Assembly: GCA_023213395.1 (NCBI GenBank)
Contig: CM041465.1
Coordinates: 11,470,001-11,534,000, forward strand
Direction: 5' to 3'
DNA from: Cycas panzhihuaensis
Taxonomy: Eukaryota > Cycadophyta
Length of the DNA stretch: 64,000 nt
A program made the position numbers and the translations under genes. Below the pieces are notes generated by a model. It was not told the DNA's origin. It worked only from the letters and a program-made list of their open reading frames with translations, and searched no databases. Positions 32,166 to 42,789 of the stretch are shown here, piece after piece (within the stretch, counting starts at the first letter, position 1; every line of letters starts with the position of its first letter).

Positions 32166-33065
32166 CTATTGTTGATCTATCTCTAGTCCCAGGTAATAGT
32201 TCAAAGGACCCAAGTCTGTCATTTCAAACTTTTGTTGGAGTTGTTCTTTTATGTCTTTAATGCCTTCTTCATCATTCCCAGTGAGAAGCATATCATCAAC
32301 ATAGACAACAATTATTGTAACTTTGTCATCCCTTTTCCTTATGTTTAGAAGGGGGTCTGAATTACATCGTTTCAAGTTGTTCTCTTCTAGAATGTGATCT
32401 AATTTGGCGTACCAGGCTCGAGAAGCCTGCTTCAGAGCATATAACGCCTTTTTTAATCTACAAACTAGATTTTCTTGCCCTTCTTTAATGTATCCTTCAG
32501 GTTGTTCCATATAGACTTCTTCCTCCAGTTCTCCATTCAAGAAAGCACTCTTTACATCTAATTGGAAGACCTTCCAATTTTGTGTTGCAGCTAGTGCAAT
32601 TACTGTCCTTACAATGTTCATTTTGGCCACAGGAGAGAAAATTTCATCAAAGTCTACCCCGGTTGTTTGCATGTATCCTTTTGCGACTAATCTTGCTTTA
32701 TACTTTTCTATTTTACCATCCATTCCTTCTTTAGATTTGAAGATCCATTTACAGTTGATAGTAGATTTGTTCGTAGGCAATTTTACCAATTCCCATGTCT
32801 GATTCCTTTTAATTGAGTCCATTTCACTATCCATGGCAACCTTCCATACCTGTTGATCTTTGGCCTCTTGAAAAGATTGAGGTTGGAGTCTGCTTAGTAG
32901 AGCTTTTGTTCTTTGACTTCTTGTTTTGTGTTCCATTACATTGCCTCTTCCTTCCTCAATTGTTTTAATGTACCATTTAGGTAACTTCTTTTGTTTTTGT
33001 GAGCCTTCCTTACTATCAGACTCCTCTGTTGGTTGTTCTATGACTGATTCTACTTCATCTATCAT
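32166..33065 (-). pseudogene. Copia-E reverse transcriptase, intact domain
   Basis: A 299-codon uninterrupted frame covers the linker (LPKWYIKTIEEG) and nearly all of [55 protein letters not shown], the catalytic YVDDMLLTG and DLGPLNYYLGLEI. It ends at QQ followed by a stop. It is the best preserved copia RT in the window, although the polyprotein around it is broken. Confidence 0.92.
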
Positions 33066-33184
33066 TTCATTTGTATCTGATAACGATGGAAAGGATATCC
33101 CTCCTTCTGATGTAATTTCTGATTCAGCTTCCTGCTCAGTCTCCTCTGTAACTTCTTGCTCAGTCTCTTTTCCATTTTCTTCAA

Positions 33185-33958
33185 TTACTCTGACTTGTGT
33201 AGGTTCATTAAAACCATCTTCTTCATTGAAATTACATCTCTGCTTACATAGATCTTGTTGGTTTTAGGATCTATGCATTTGTAGGCTTTTGAAATTTTGC
33301 TATACCCTATCATAATACATTCTATGCTTTTTGCATCTATTTTTGACCTTTTTTTGTCAGGTATATGAACAAATGCTTGACTGCCAAAAATTTTAAGTAG
33401 ACTTACATCAGGTTTCCTACCTGTCCAAGCTTCTTCTGGAGTGATATCATTTAAAGCTTTTGTTAGACTTCGGTTTATCAGATAGCAAGCAGTGCTTACT
33501 GCCTCTGCCCAATAACATTTTGATACATTCTTTCCATAAACCATACTCCTAGCCATCTCCATTAAGGTTCTATTTTTTCTTTCAACTACTCCATTTGACT
33601 GTGGTGTGTAAGAAGTTGTAATTTGTCTGCGAATTGAACCTTACAATAGTTCAAGAATTCCCTTGATATGTATTCACCCCCTCCATCTGATCTGATACAT
33701 TTGATTTTTGTTCCTGACTCTAACTCTGCTTCTGCTTTGAATTCTTTAAAAGCTTCAAAAACTTCTGACTTATTATGAAGAAAGTACACCCATACCTTTC
33801 AAGTGAAGTCGTCGACAAACGTTAGAAAATATTTGCATCCATTGACTGAGAGTGGTGTAACTGGACCACAAATATCTGTATGAATCATTTCCAGCTTTGA
33901 TTGTGCTCTCCAGGTGCTTTCTTTGAAGGGATGTCTGTGTTGTTTGCCAAACTGACAA
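33185..33958 (-). pseudogene. Copia-E integrase
   Basis: The core is in pieces. The frame from 33789 reads KCIRSDGGGEYISREFLNYC (second Asp), then a frameshift. The frame from 33562 starts MEMARSMVYGKNV and continues through AWTGRKPDVSLLKIFG and MIGYSKISKAYKCIDPKT. The first catalytic Asp (MIHTDICGPV) lies at the end of the upstream frame (34809 to 33799). Confidence 0.88.
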
Positions 33959-34809
33959 CCTTTACAAACAAAATTATCAAAGGAGATGTGAGGCAATCCA
34001 TTCACCATTCCTAATTTTTCCATTAGTCTTAGTGTCTCAATTGGGAGATGTCCATACTTCAAATGCCAAATTTTATTACTAGGTTTGACAACAGTACAAG
34101 CCTTTTCTTCCAAGTTAGGAAGTACAGGATCTGACAGAAGTTTGTAAAGATCATTACATCTCACTCCTTTTGCAATTATTTCTCCGTCTTTTTTCATATC
34201 TAAAGTATAACAGTGTCCTTCTTCGTCAAAAACTATTCTTAACCCTCTTTTGCTCAGTTGTGAAACAGAGAGAAGGTTCATTTTTAGGCCACGAACAAGC
34301 AAAACATTTCCAATTTTCTTTATATCCCCCTGTAGATTGACAGCAATGGTCCCAACCCCTTTTATATCAAGGGGATATTTATCGCCTAATTCAACTGATT
34401 TGTCAAAGTCATAGGATTTTAGTGTCTCGAACCAATCCTCGCGGCTAGTCATATGTCTTGATGCTCTTGAGTCAACATACCATATGTCATTGTCTTTCAA
34501 GCTGGTAGCCAAGGCAACAATGAATGCAGTTTCTTCTTCCTCTTCTTCTATTTTTTCTTTGTTGTACCCTCCAATAGGTCGTTTTCCCTTTTGGATCTCA
34601 CTTCTTCGCTGTGGGCACTGATACGGATAATGCCCGATTTGTCCGCAATGGTAACATATGTCAAAAATTCTGCAGTTGTTGGAGATGTGCCCGGTTCTTC
34701 CACAATTGAAACAAATTCTGGTATCTCTGCTTCGTCCTCGTCCCCTTAAATCTTGCCAACGTCCACGTCCTCTGAAATCTGGAGTCGAGCCTCGTCCATT
34801 TCCTTCCAT
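33799..34809 (-). pseudogene. Copia-E zinc knuckles, protease and integrase N-terminus
   Basis: A 336-codon frame. It begins with an Arg/Gly-rich part (DLRGRGRSRDTR), then two CCHC knuckles, CFNCGRTGHISNNC and CYHCGQIGHYPYQC, and the protease motif WYVDSRASRHMT, in which the Gly of D-S-G is Arg. It ends with the pre-integrase domain (LLSVSQLSKRGLR) and the HHCC region (WHLKYGHL, CKGCQFGK). The active-site change means the protease is dead. Confidence 0.93.
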
Positions 34810-35449
34810 GTGAGCCCAGGTTCAATCGAGATGCAAAGGCATCCTCCAATTCTGAAGAGTCCTCATACCTCTTGTTTCTTTGTTCCTGCCTTAACAGTAA
34901 TCCTGTTAATTCATCAAGTGTTATCTTATCAATTTTATCACTATTCGTGAAAGTATTAATAGTTGTGTCAAAAGATTTTGGCAGCTTGGTTGCCACAAGT
35001 TCTACTAATTCTTGTTCAGAGATCAGACCTCCTGCACTTAATAGATTATTTCAAATTGAAATAACTTTGTGCATGAATTCTATTATATTTTCATTTTCTC
35101 TCATGTGAAGTCTATACATTTCCTCTTTAAGAGCAATTATTCTTGCCTTATTTTTCTGCCCATACAAGTTCTCAAGACATTTCTGGATTTCAAAGGCTAG
35201 ATTCAATTTTTCAACATAAATCAAGATTGGGTCAGAAATTGACATTTTCAAAGTGAGAACACCTATATTATTTCTTTCTTCCCAGTTTCCAAGCTTTGTA
35301 TCTGAGTCACTAAGATGACTTTCAGCTCCAATTGTAATATTCCATGCATTTTTTACTCTCAAGATAGTTTCCACCTTAATCTTCCAGACATGATAGTTTG
35401 AATCAGTTAATTTTTCTGGTTTTGGCAAGGAAATAAGGGCAGAAGCCAT
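34661..35449 (-). pseudogene. Copia-E gag
   Basis: It starts at 35449 (MASALISLPKPEKLTDSNYH), a clear UBN2-type gag with NYHVWKIKVE, ENLYGQKNKARI and MYRLHMREN. An interruption near 35050 is followed by the C-terminal part in frame 34996 (LPKSFDTTINT, LDELTGLLLRQEQR). It overlaps the next frame, which carries the zinc knuckles. Confidence 0.9.
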
Positions 35450-36124
35450 TTAGACAGAGAGAAAACTGATTAACAGTGTCTGGGCCGTACACTTGTACGG
35501 ATTTCCATACGGAAACGAACTTGTACGGAATGGTACGAAATGTACCTCAAAAGAAAGAGGAGGAGACGAGGATTCTGGATCTGTTATTATTTTTCTAGAT
35601 CAGTCTGTGGATTGAGAGAAATCTGGGTCGAAAGTCAAACGGGTGCGACTAGGGCAAAACCTGTTTTTGCTTAAAAAACAAAAAAAGACTTCACCAAAGC
35701 TTCCAAAAACTGTCTTGAAATCTTTTTAAGGCTCTGACACAGAGATCACACCAAATTTAATCCAAAGATTTTGAGTAAATTGAGAGAAATCTACAGGAAT
35801 ACCTCCAAACTCGTGCGGCTGAGAAACTGGCCAAAACCCCTTCAAAACTTTGTCAAATGAATTCGACCCTGAAGAGAGAAGTGACAGGGGCGATGAGATC
35901 TTCTTGCTCGTGAAATTTCGTCTCAATATGAGACACTTGAAATTTTGTTCGTACAATTGTACGATTTTGTACTCTGTCCGTACAGTACCTCCAGTCTCCT
36001 ATGAATCTGTTCTTCTTAACACTTGTTTTCGTTCCCTGTTACCTCCTGTGTTTGCTGCCTTCTTTATCTCAGAACTGTCTTTGTTAGTCACCAAGAACCC
36101 TCTCTCAAACAGGCAGAGTAACCT
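35450..36124 (-). other. Copia-E leader with palindromes
   Basis: A leader of about 675 bp with two GTAC-rich clusters. CCGTACA-CT-TGTACGG is at 35485-35500, 36 nt upstream of the gag start, and the perfect 14-bp palindrome CGTACAATTGTACG is at 35950-35963. No domain is present. The PBS follows at 36125-36136. Confidence 0.75.
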
Positions 36125-36136
36125 GCTCTGATGCCA
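36125..36136 (-). promoter_or_regulatory. Copia-E primer-binding site
   Basis: TGGCATCAGAGC on the minus strand, one change from the initiator-Met consensus, directly beside the 5' LTR. Confidence 0.85.
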
Positions 36137-36350
36137 TGATAAAAACTCAATTGAGATGAAGTAGAAAAATGGTTTATTGTTCATTGAGATTCATTCTCCT
36201 TAAATATACATCATAAAGATGATCATTACACATTGAGATGTAACTGATCAATATAGGACAGCCAAGTGTCACAATCTCAGATTAGAGTTACAATTGAGGG
36301 TTGTCTCAACATGACCCCTCTTTACCTAGATAAAACATTACATTTCAATA
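36137..36350 (-). repeat. Copia-E 5' LTR
   Basis: 214 bp, 7 differences from the partner. The outer terminus ends ATA instead of ACA. It is followed by the duplication GGCTA. Confidence 0.93.
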
Positions 36351-36611
36351 GGCTAGTGGAAGTCAAAGTTAGTTGAAGTATTAAATAAGGTAGTTTAAAG
36401 CCTACTATAATTTGAGAGAGCTATTAATTAGCCATTATGAAGTAGTTAGAACTACTTACCTATGTTTAGGACATGTATAATCTATAAATATATGATGTAC
36501 TTGTGAATGAGAATTTTGGGGAGTTGTAATTCATTAGCACTTAGTCATTTCTTTCTTACTATGCATGTGATTTGTGTTACGCATTTGGCTCGTACCCCTC
36601 ATTCCCTGACA

Positions 36612-36623
36612 TGGTATCAGAGT
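36612..36623 (+). promoter_or_regulatory. Copia-D primer-binding site
   Basis: TGGTATCAGAGT on the plus strand, directly after the Copia-D LTR end ACA, one base from the initiator-Met consensus. Confidence 0.85.
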
Positions 36624-37398
36624 CGGGTTCGCTCTCTCTTCAACTAAACCCTTTATTTCTAAAAACGATTGTGGAGTTTCTATCTTAATGTTGTTAGCAC
36701 TTTGTGTAGCTGGCATTTTCTCTGAACAATTCTCAATTAGGTTCTATGAGAGTCTACATAGAGTTAAAAGAGTATGTAGCGAACGTAACACTATTCGTGA
36801 TTGTTCAGGCCAAGTGGGGTCTTGAGAGCCACCTCCTATTGGCTCCAACCCATTATCCTTTTCGCCACCTGTTTATATCCTACTGTCGCATGTTCTGGAG
36901 GTGCCAACACCAGCAGCCGCTTGTTTTGGAAGAGCCGTCACGAGCTTGTGGGTACGCTTGTCAGTCGAAGTCACTTTTCATTTCATTCTATCATCTCATG
37001 ATAGTGCCACCCAAGCCTCCAAAATATATCAAGTGACACTATCTAAAATTCTATCTTGATTTGCCAAGTGTTATGACATTACGTTATAGACTTTGGCATA
37101 TTCTCCAAAATATTCCCAATTAAATCAATTCATTTTCTAAAGTTTTTTTAAAGGAGGCTTTTACCCTTTTAAAGGGACTTTAAGTCATATTTTTGTCTTT
37201 TTCAAGGCGTAATTCATGTGTAGCAAGTTTAAACGACCTTATAGTCATTGAGTGACATCCTATACTCATACTAGTGGTCATTTAATACTATATTTTACAA
37301 GTTCCTTTTTTTTTTCTTTTGTAAAATTTCACAGACTTTCTATGAATATTGCTAGCCTTAACTTGCCAAAATCATAGAAATTAGACTAGAAGAATTAT
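36624..37398 (+). other. Copia-D leader
   Basis: About 775 bp between PBS and the first gag-like frame. No domain is visible. The 5' part of gag may extend into it but I cannot place a start codon. Confidence 0.5.
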
Positions 37399-38281
37399 AT
37401 GACATGGAAATTTAAATTTTCCAATATTTTGGCCTTGCACAGGCTAATGGATATTGTTGATGGAGAAGACAAGAAGCCAGATACAAAAATAGTTAATGAA
37501 ATTGAAGAAACGACATGGCATGACAGGAACTTTAGAGCATTGGCAATCATTAATTCGTTAATAGCGTATGAGTTAATTACTTATCTTCAAGGAAAAGTAT
37601 CTACATTTAATGCATGAAAGACTCTCAAGGATCTATTCGAGTCAAAGAACGAGATGCAAGTCTTACATTTAAGGAATTTGCTTTGCTCTTATAAAATGTC
37701 CATTAATAACTCTATCTCTCTTCATTTGTTAAAACTAAAAGAGATAAGAGAAAAACTTCTTGTTGTAGGAGAAGTTGTAGAAGATAAAGAGTTGGTAAGC
37801 ATCACTCTAAATAGCTTGCATGAGGGCTATCACATTTTTGTAACTAGCTTATGTCATACAAGCTAACCTCAACCTCTTACTTTTGATGAGTTGGGTGGCT
37901 TATTGCTACATGAAGAGCAGTGAATAGGCTTTTATAATCATGATAGTAGCAATGAGATGGTGCTTGCATCAAAATTTAATAAGAAACCTCCCAACAATCC
38001 TCCAAAGCAATAGTCACAAGGAAGCAACAACAATGCACAAAAACCAAAACGTAATGTTATACGCAAATATTGTAACAGTAAGCGACATTTAGAGAAGCAA
38101 TGCTAGAAAGCAACGCTTTGTTTTCAATGCTACAAATCCAGAACTATGTGAGTGGTATGTTAATTCTAATGCATCTAAGCATATCACTAACCACAAGGAT
38201 TAGATTGAAAACTTAAAAGATTGTCAACTTCTTCTTATTGTACTCGGCGACAATAGTTAGCATTACATTATTCGATGTGGC
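37399..38281 (+). pseudogene. Copia-D gag and protease start, truncated
   Basis: The plus-strand frames read an N-terminal gag half (TTWHDRNFRALAIINSLIAY), a TGA, then FESKNEMQVLHLRNLLCSYK and TFDELGGLLLHEEQ, a UBN2-type copia gag. Near 38060-38100 a degraded knuckle (YCNSKRHLEKQC) follows, and near 38145-38185 the protease site reads WYVNSNASKHIT, with D-S-G changed to N-S-N. Sequence after about 38281 belongs to Copia-F, so RT and integrase are absent. Confidence 0.82.
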
Positions 38282-38474
38282 TATTAGCATATAATGTTTT
38301 ATCTTAAAATAAATTGAGGATAACTTAATGACCCCTCTTTATGTAACCTAGACAAGTGTTCGACACGTGTCAGTAAGACACATAACAGTTACACTTTCTC
38401 AATGTATATTTAATGAGAACATTCTTCATAATAAATAATCAAGTCATTCTTCAACCTGTGTTTGAATTCTGACA
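38282..38474 (+). repeat. Copia-F 5' LTR
   Basis: About 193 bp, beginning TATTAGCATATAATG, apparently TGTTAG... with one change, and ending GAATTCTGACA directly before the PBS-like TAGTATCAAAGC (38475-38486). The AATGTTTTATCT block near its start is shared with the LTRs of Copia-B, E and H in their own sense, so it is the same lineage. Confidence 0.7.
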
Positions 38475-38486
38475 TAGTATCAAAGC

Positions 38487-39180
38487 AGTCCAATGTGCCT
38501 GTCTGAGAGAGGGTTTTTGTTGAACGAAGACAAAGTGTCTATGTTGACAAGAGACATTAATTACTCAATATCAGTGAAGAAGTTAATTGACAGAGAAGAC
38601 ATTTAATTTCTCTATCAAGATAGAAGATGAACAGAGGAATTGTATGAATAGTACGGAACTCTACGGTCATACGAGCACCTAAAACTGAAAGTGCCCAAAA
38701 TTCTCTGAAATTTGACCAGCAAGTAGATCTTAACGTCATGAACACTTTTCTCAACTGGGTTGAAAGGATTTGAAGCTGATTTCAAGCTCTTTTTGTAAGT
38801 TTTGCAGTTGTGCAAGTTTGGAGGTTCAATCAAAGATTTCGAACAATATACCTCATTTCACTAGGTAAAATCTATCAAGATCTCTTTGTCTTCCTGATGC
38901 ATTTCCATTGATACTAGATTTGAAGGATTTCATTGAGATTTTTTTAATTTATGAGCAAATTTCTCTAAAACCCTAGCTGTCAGTTTTTTCGATTTCGGGT
39001 CAATTTTCAATCAAACCAAAAATCATTTGAAAAAATAAATTACATATTCGAATTCGTCTTAAAGAGATCTACATTTTGGGATAGTCTTTTATCTGTTTCG
39101 TACACCTGCAAAATTGTATGAAAATTCGTTTAACCATACGGCCAGGCTCTGCAATCTTCAATTCATTTGTTTAATCACGG
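38487..39180 (+). other. Copia-F leader
   Basis: About 700 bp, no domain. It has GTAC/TACGG-rich patches near 38640-38680 and 39096-39150, the latter just upstream of gag as in Copia-B and E. Confidence 0.6.
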
Positions 39181-39734
39181 TTGACTCTATCTTGGCTCTT
39201 GGTGAGAAAAATAAATTGATTGAATCAAACTATCATGTTTGGAACGTCAAGGTTGAAACCTTGTTAAGGGCCAAAAATGCCTGGAACATAGCCACAGGGG
39301 CTAAAGCTAAACCTCAAGTTGTTGGTACTAATCTAGCTAGTTGGGAAGAGAGAGATAATGGAGGGGTCATAACATTCAAACTATATGTTTCCTCTTCTCA
39401 TTTATGTTGAAAATTGAATTCATCTTCTACAATTTGGATAATGTTTGAAAACATGTATAGTCAAAAGAATCGGGCTAGGATCATAGCACTCAAAAACGAT
39501 TTATTCAAACTATACATGAAAGAAACTAAGATAGTTTCAGAGTTCATTCACAAAGTCGTTTCAATTAGAAATGACCTATTAAGTGTTGAAGCAAAAATAA
39601 CAGAACAAGAAATCGTTGAAATGATAGCAAGCAAGCTTCCAAAATCATTCGATGTCATAGTTAATACAATAACCAATAGTAATCAAATTGACAAAATGTC
39701 TCTTAATGATTTAACTGGGTTATTGTTAAGATAG
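39181..39734 (+). pseudogene. Copia-F gag
   Basis: The frame reads LIESNYHVWNVKVETLLRAK, a TGA after SSSHLC, then a second open part 39414-39734 with ENMYSQKNRARIIALKND, SEFIHKVVSIRNDLL and LPKSFDVIVNTI. It ends LTGLLLR and a stop. It is closely related to Copia-B and Copia-E gag but in the opposite orientation. The start codon is lost: related copies have MAS here. Confidence 0.88.
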
Positions 39735-40501
39735 AAACAGATGAACAAATGGTATGAAGATGTAGTAGAAATAGAAGATGCCTTTGCAAGCAAACTTAAT
39801 ATATGACCCAGAGAAAGAGGTCAAGCTCGCGAACGTGCATGAACACTAGAAACCAAAAATCAGTCCCGCGGATGATGGCAAGAGAATAGGGGACGAGGTC
39901 ACTCAATACCTCCTAGAAATGCAAGAGTTTATTTCAATTGCAAGAAACCTAGCCATTTCTCGAGCAATTGCAGAGCATTCAATGTCTGTTATTGCTACCA
40001 TTGTGGGCAACCTGGGCATTACCCCTACTAATGCCAACAAAGGAAAGCTAAAATCCAGAGAGGGGAAACGACCAGTGGGAAATTACAGCAAAGAATAAAT
40101 AGATGAAGAGGAGGAAGAGACATCCTTTATTGTTACACTCACCACCAACCTTGAAGATGAAGAAGTGTGGTACATCAACTCTAGAGCCTCAAAACATATG
40201 ATAGGGAGAGAAGATTGGTTTGAATCTCTTAAACCCTACTCCCCTAACAAATCTGTTGAATTAGAGGACAAATATCCTCTGAATATCAAAGGCATTAGAA
40301 CCATCGATGTCAACGTAAAGGGCACTGTACAGAAAATTAGAAATGTACTTGTTGTACCTAGTTTAAAAAATAACTTTTCTTTGTTTCCCAGCTTGGAAAG
40401 AAAAAGCTAAGAACCATATTCAATGAGGAAGGGCATTGTTATATTTTAGATATGAAGAAAAATGGTGTTGTAATTGCAAAAGGGATAGAAAGCAATGATC
40501 T
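39735..40501 (+). pseudogene. Copia-F zinc knuckle and protease, truncated
   Basis: Shifted frames give YFNCKKPSHFSSNC and CYHCGQPGHYPY-stop-C (39930-40035), two damaged knuckles. Frame 40165-40410 reads WYINSRASKHMIGREDWF, so D-S-G is N-S-R, then SVELEDKYPLNIKG. The element is cut at 40501 by the Copia-G LTR. No downstream Copia-F sequence appears in the window. Confidence 0.85.
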
Positions 40502-40829
40502 TGTTCGAAAACACCACATATGTAAACAGGTACAAGATCGTTTATGAACACAACAAACTCGAAGAGAACACACACATGGGACAAACAGATTTGACTTGGG
40601 AACCCTTGTGGGAAAAACCCACCACAAAATAATAAAATTGTCACATTTTTACAAATCTATCATGTTACAATACAATGACTTTAAATCTATATATATAGAT
40701 CAAAAGTGTTTTGAATATACAATGACTTACATCCGTCAACTCATATGTCACATTATTACATTAACGTTACCCGTTCAATATTACACCACATTAACATTAG
40801 TCAGTATGTGATTACATTATACTCTAACA
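40502..40829 (-). repeat. Copia-G 3' LTR
   Basis: A 328-bp LTR, TGTTCGAAAACAC to ATACTCTAACA, inserted in Copia-F. The minus-strand purine tract AAAGAGGGGA (from TCCCCTCTTT) abuts its right end. The bases GATCT before it would be the target duplication, but no partner LTR is visible. Confidence 0.75.
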
Positions 40830-41781
40830 TCCCCTCTTTATGTAAATATGGGGTCTTGAAGTCTTCCCTTGAAATCTTGAACTATCAAATTTTATCATTG
40901 CCGATAAATCCCCTATCAAGGATAACCTCTTCCAATATGCACGAACATTGATGAAGCAATCTTCAGTAAGAGCTTGGTGAACACATCCTAAAGTTAATCT
41001 TCACTTAAACATACTTCAACCTGCATCTTCCCTGATCTGATTTGCTCTCGTATGTAATGGTGCTATGCCTCATATGTGCATGATTCCTTAAAAATGCTCC
41101 AACAATCCCTGCAAATATACAACTCTCTCTTGCACCGACACTCCATCTATAAAACTCATCCGGTTCCTTGACTAAACCAAGAGGTTGAACCACTTAAGCC
41201 ATGTGAATCTCCTCTTCAAGTCTTCGTTAAAGAATGTTGACATGATGTGACTCCCAACTATGTATAGCTACTAAAGTAAGGATCAATCGAACCAATACCA
41301 ACATAAAGATTAGTGTAAATGCCTCCTCATACCTTAATCCTTCTTCCTGTAATCTTAAATACAGCTCTCTATTGCGAATCTTCTCTCGCTAGAACATTGG
41401 TGTCTATTACAAGTTTGGTTCGCATGTTGATTCTCATTCTTCAATCATCCTATAGGTCTTCAACTGTCAATGGAACATGGATTGCAATCTGTCTCTCTTC
41501 TTGCAATAGCTCCTCATCATCACTCCCACTAGGTCCTATTTCCATCTCAAACACAATATTAGGTAAACAAACCTTTACACCTTCCAAACCATAGCTCGGA
41601 AAGGGAAGAAATGAAGAATAAAACCTATATTCAAATAATGCCTCAACATGATATGTCATAAGCTCTTTAACTTGACATCTAGACTAATCACAATGCCCTC
41701 CCCCTGTAAATCACACTATTTGTAAGCTTTGTTTCAAAAATCCCATTCACTTCAAACTCTTATAATTTTGTTGATGTGATC
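40830..41781 (-). pseudogene. Copia-G remnant: RNase H end and integrase-linker scraps
   Basis: On the minus strand, about 40920-41100 reads HHYIREQIRSGKMQVEVC and DVFTKLLL, the copia RNase H tail. Frame 41659 to 41450 (LEGVKVCLPNIVFEMEIG, acidic) looks like the linker after integrase. RT between them is essentially missing. The remnant ends at the Copia-H LTR at 41782; no PBS or 5' LTR is seen. Confidence 0.6.
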
Positions 41782-41983
41782 TGTTAACTTGTAATTAGGA
41801 GACAGAAGGCTGATAAGAGAACTCAACAACTTTATTGAGAGAATGAACTTCTTAAATACATGATTGTGTTGGTAACCATTATAACTTGGTGTGTAACCAA
41901 CCTCTAATAATATGACACATGTCATTTTTACATGTGTTAATTACATAATTAATGACTCTTAGATAAAACATTACCTCTTAACA
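41782..41983 (-). repeat. Copia-H 3' LTR
   Basis: 202 bp, TGTTAACTTG to CTCTTAACA, with the polypurine tract AAGAGAGGG on its right (minus strand). It shares the AATGTTTTATCT block with Copia-B, E and F. Confidence 0.8.
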
Positions 41984-42712
41984 CCCTCTCTTAATGTTTT
42001 ATCTCTTTCAAATCTATCTTGTCTCTCAAGGACTAAATTTTTTCTTTTCCCAATGATTTTAACAAATTTGCGATTTGTTCTGTAGTGGGACAATATTCCA
42101 GTCTGATTTCCTTATTATGAACTTTTTCTCTTATAAAATGATGGTGGACTTCAATGTGCTTGGTTCTGGCATGAAGAATAGGATTTTTAGTTAGCTTGAT
42201 GGCACTTTGATTGTCACGGTACATGGTTGTTGCTTTATCTTGAGGTCGATTTAGGTCGATCAAAAGCTGCCGGAGCCATACTACTTCACAAGTCGCGGTT
42301 ACCGCTGCTTTGTATTTTGCTTCAGTTGAAGAGAGTGCAACAGTTGATTGTTTCTTGCTGCACCATGAGATTGCGACCGATCCTAGAAAGAAATAATAGC
42401 CACTGGTTGGCTTGCTTTGATCTTTATCACATGCCCAATCTGAATCACAATATCCTATGAGTTTTGTTGATTCTTTTCTTGAGTAGATTAATTTCAATTC
42501 TATCGTTCCTCGCAAATATCTTAGTATCTCCAAGCTGTCTTCCAATGTCTTACTCTAGGTTCTTGCATGTACCTAGAGAGTACTCCGACATAATAAGATA
42601 TGTCGGGTCTAGTGGCTGTAAGGTACATCAAACTACCAACCAGTTGTCTATACAGAGTTACATCAATTGTCTGTTCCTTTTCACCTAGTACCAAGTTGCA
42701 ATTGATCTCCAT
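41984..42712 (-). pseudogene. Copia-H RNase H and RT end, truncated
   Basis: Frame 42545 to 42033 has YCDSDWACDKDQSKPTSGYY, VALSSTEAKYKAAVTATCE and RTKHIEVHHHFIREKV, a well-preserved RNase H. Frame 42730 to 42521 adds DVTLYRQLVGSLMYLTATRP. Copia sequence stops at about 42712, in the ATPMEIN motif (only MEINCN remains), where Gypsy-C begins. RT, integrase and gag are absent. Confidence 0.88.
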
Positions 42713-42789
42713 GTACCGGCGTAGAGTCATGGTGCCGTTACTAGGGCAACTTTAGTTGTCTCACAACTTCATGCAACACATATGATACA

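Larger units (their letters stand above)
31138..36350 (-). mobile_element. Copia-E: complete but decayed copia element
   Basis: LTRs at 31138-31351 and 36137-36350 (214 bp each, 7 differences by eye) start TGATAAAAACTC. The inner LTR ends TTTCAACA, while the outer end is mutated to TTTCAATA. Flanking duplications GGCTA are at 31133-31137 and 36351-36355. The PBS reads TGGCATCAGAGC on the minus strand. Gag, zinc knuckles, protease, integrase, RT and RNase H are in copia order. The proteins are close relatives of those of Copia-B, so both belong to one lineage. Confidence 0.94.
31024..36611 (+). repeat. Copia-D 5' LTR, split by Copia-E
   Basis: The LTR occupies 31024-31137 and 36356-36611 (about 370 bp). 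It begins TGTTAAAAATAATG and ends CATTCCCTGACA directly before the PBS TGGTATCAGAG at 36612. It is interrupted by Copia-E with its GGCTA duplication. Read in its own sense it aligns along most of its length with the LARD-1 LTR (TGTTGGAATAATG...CATTCCAACA), so the two belong to related families. Confidence 0.8.
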
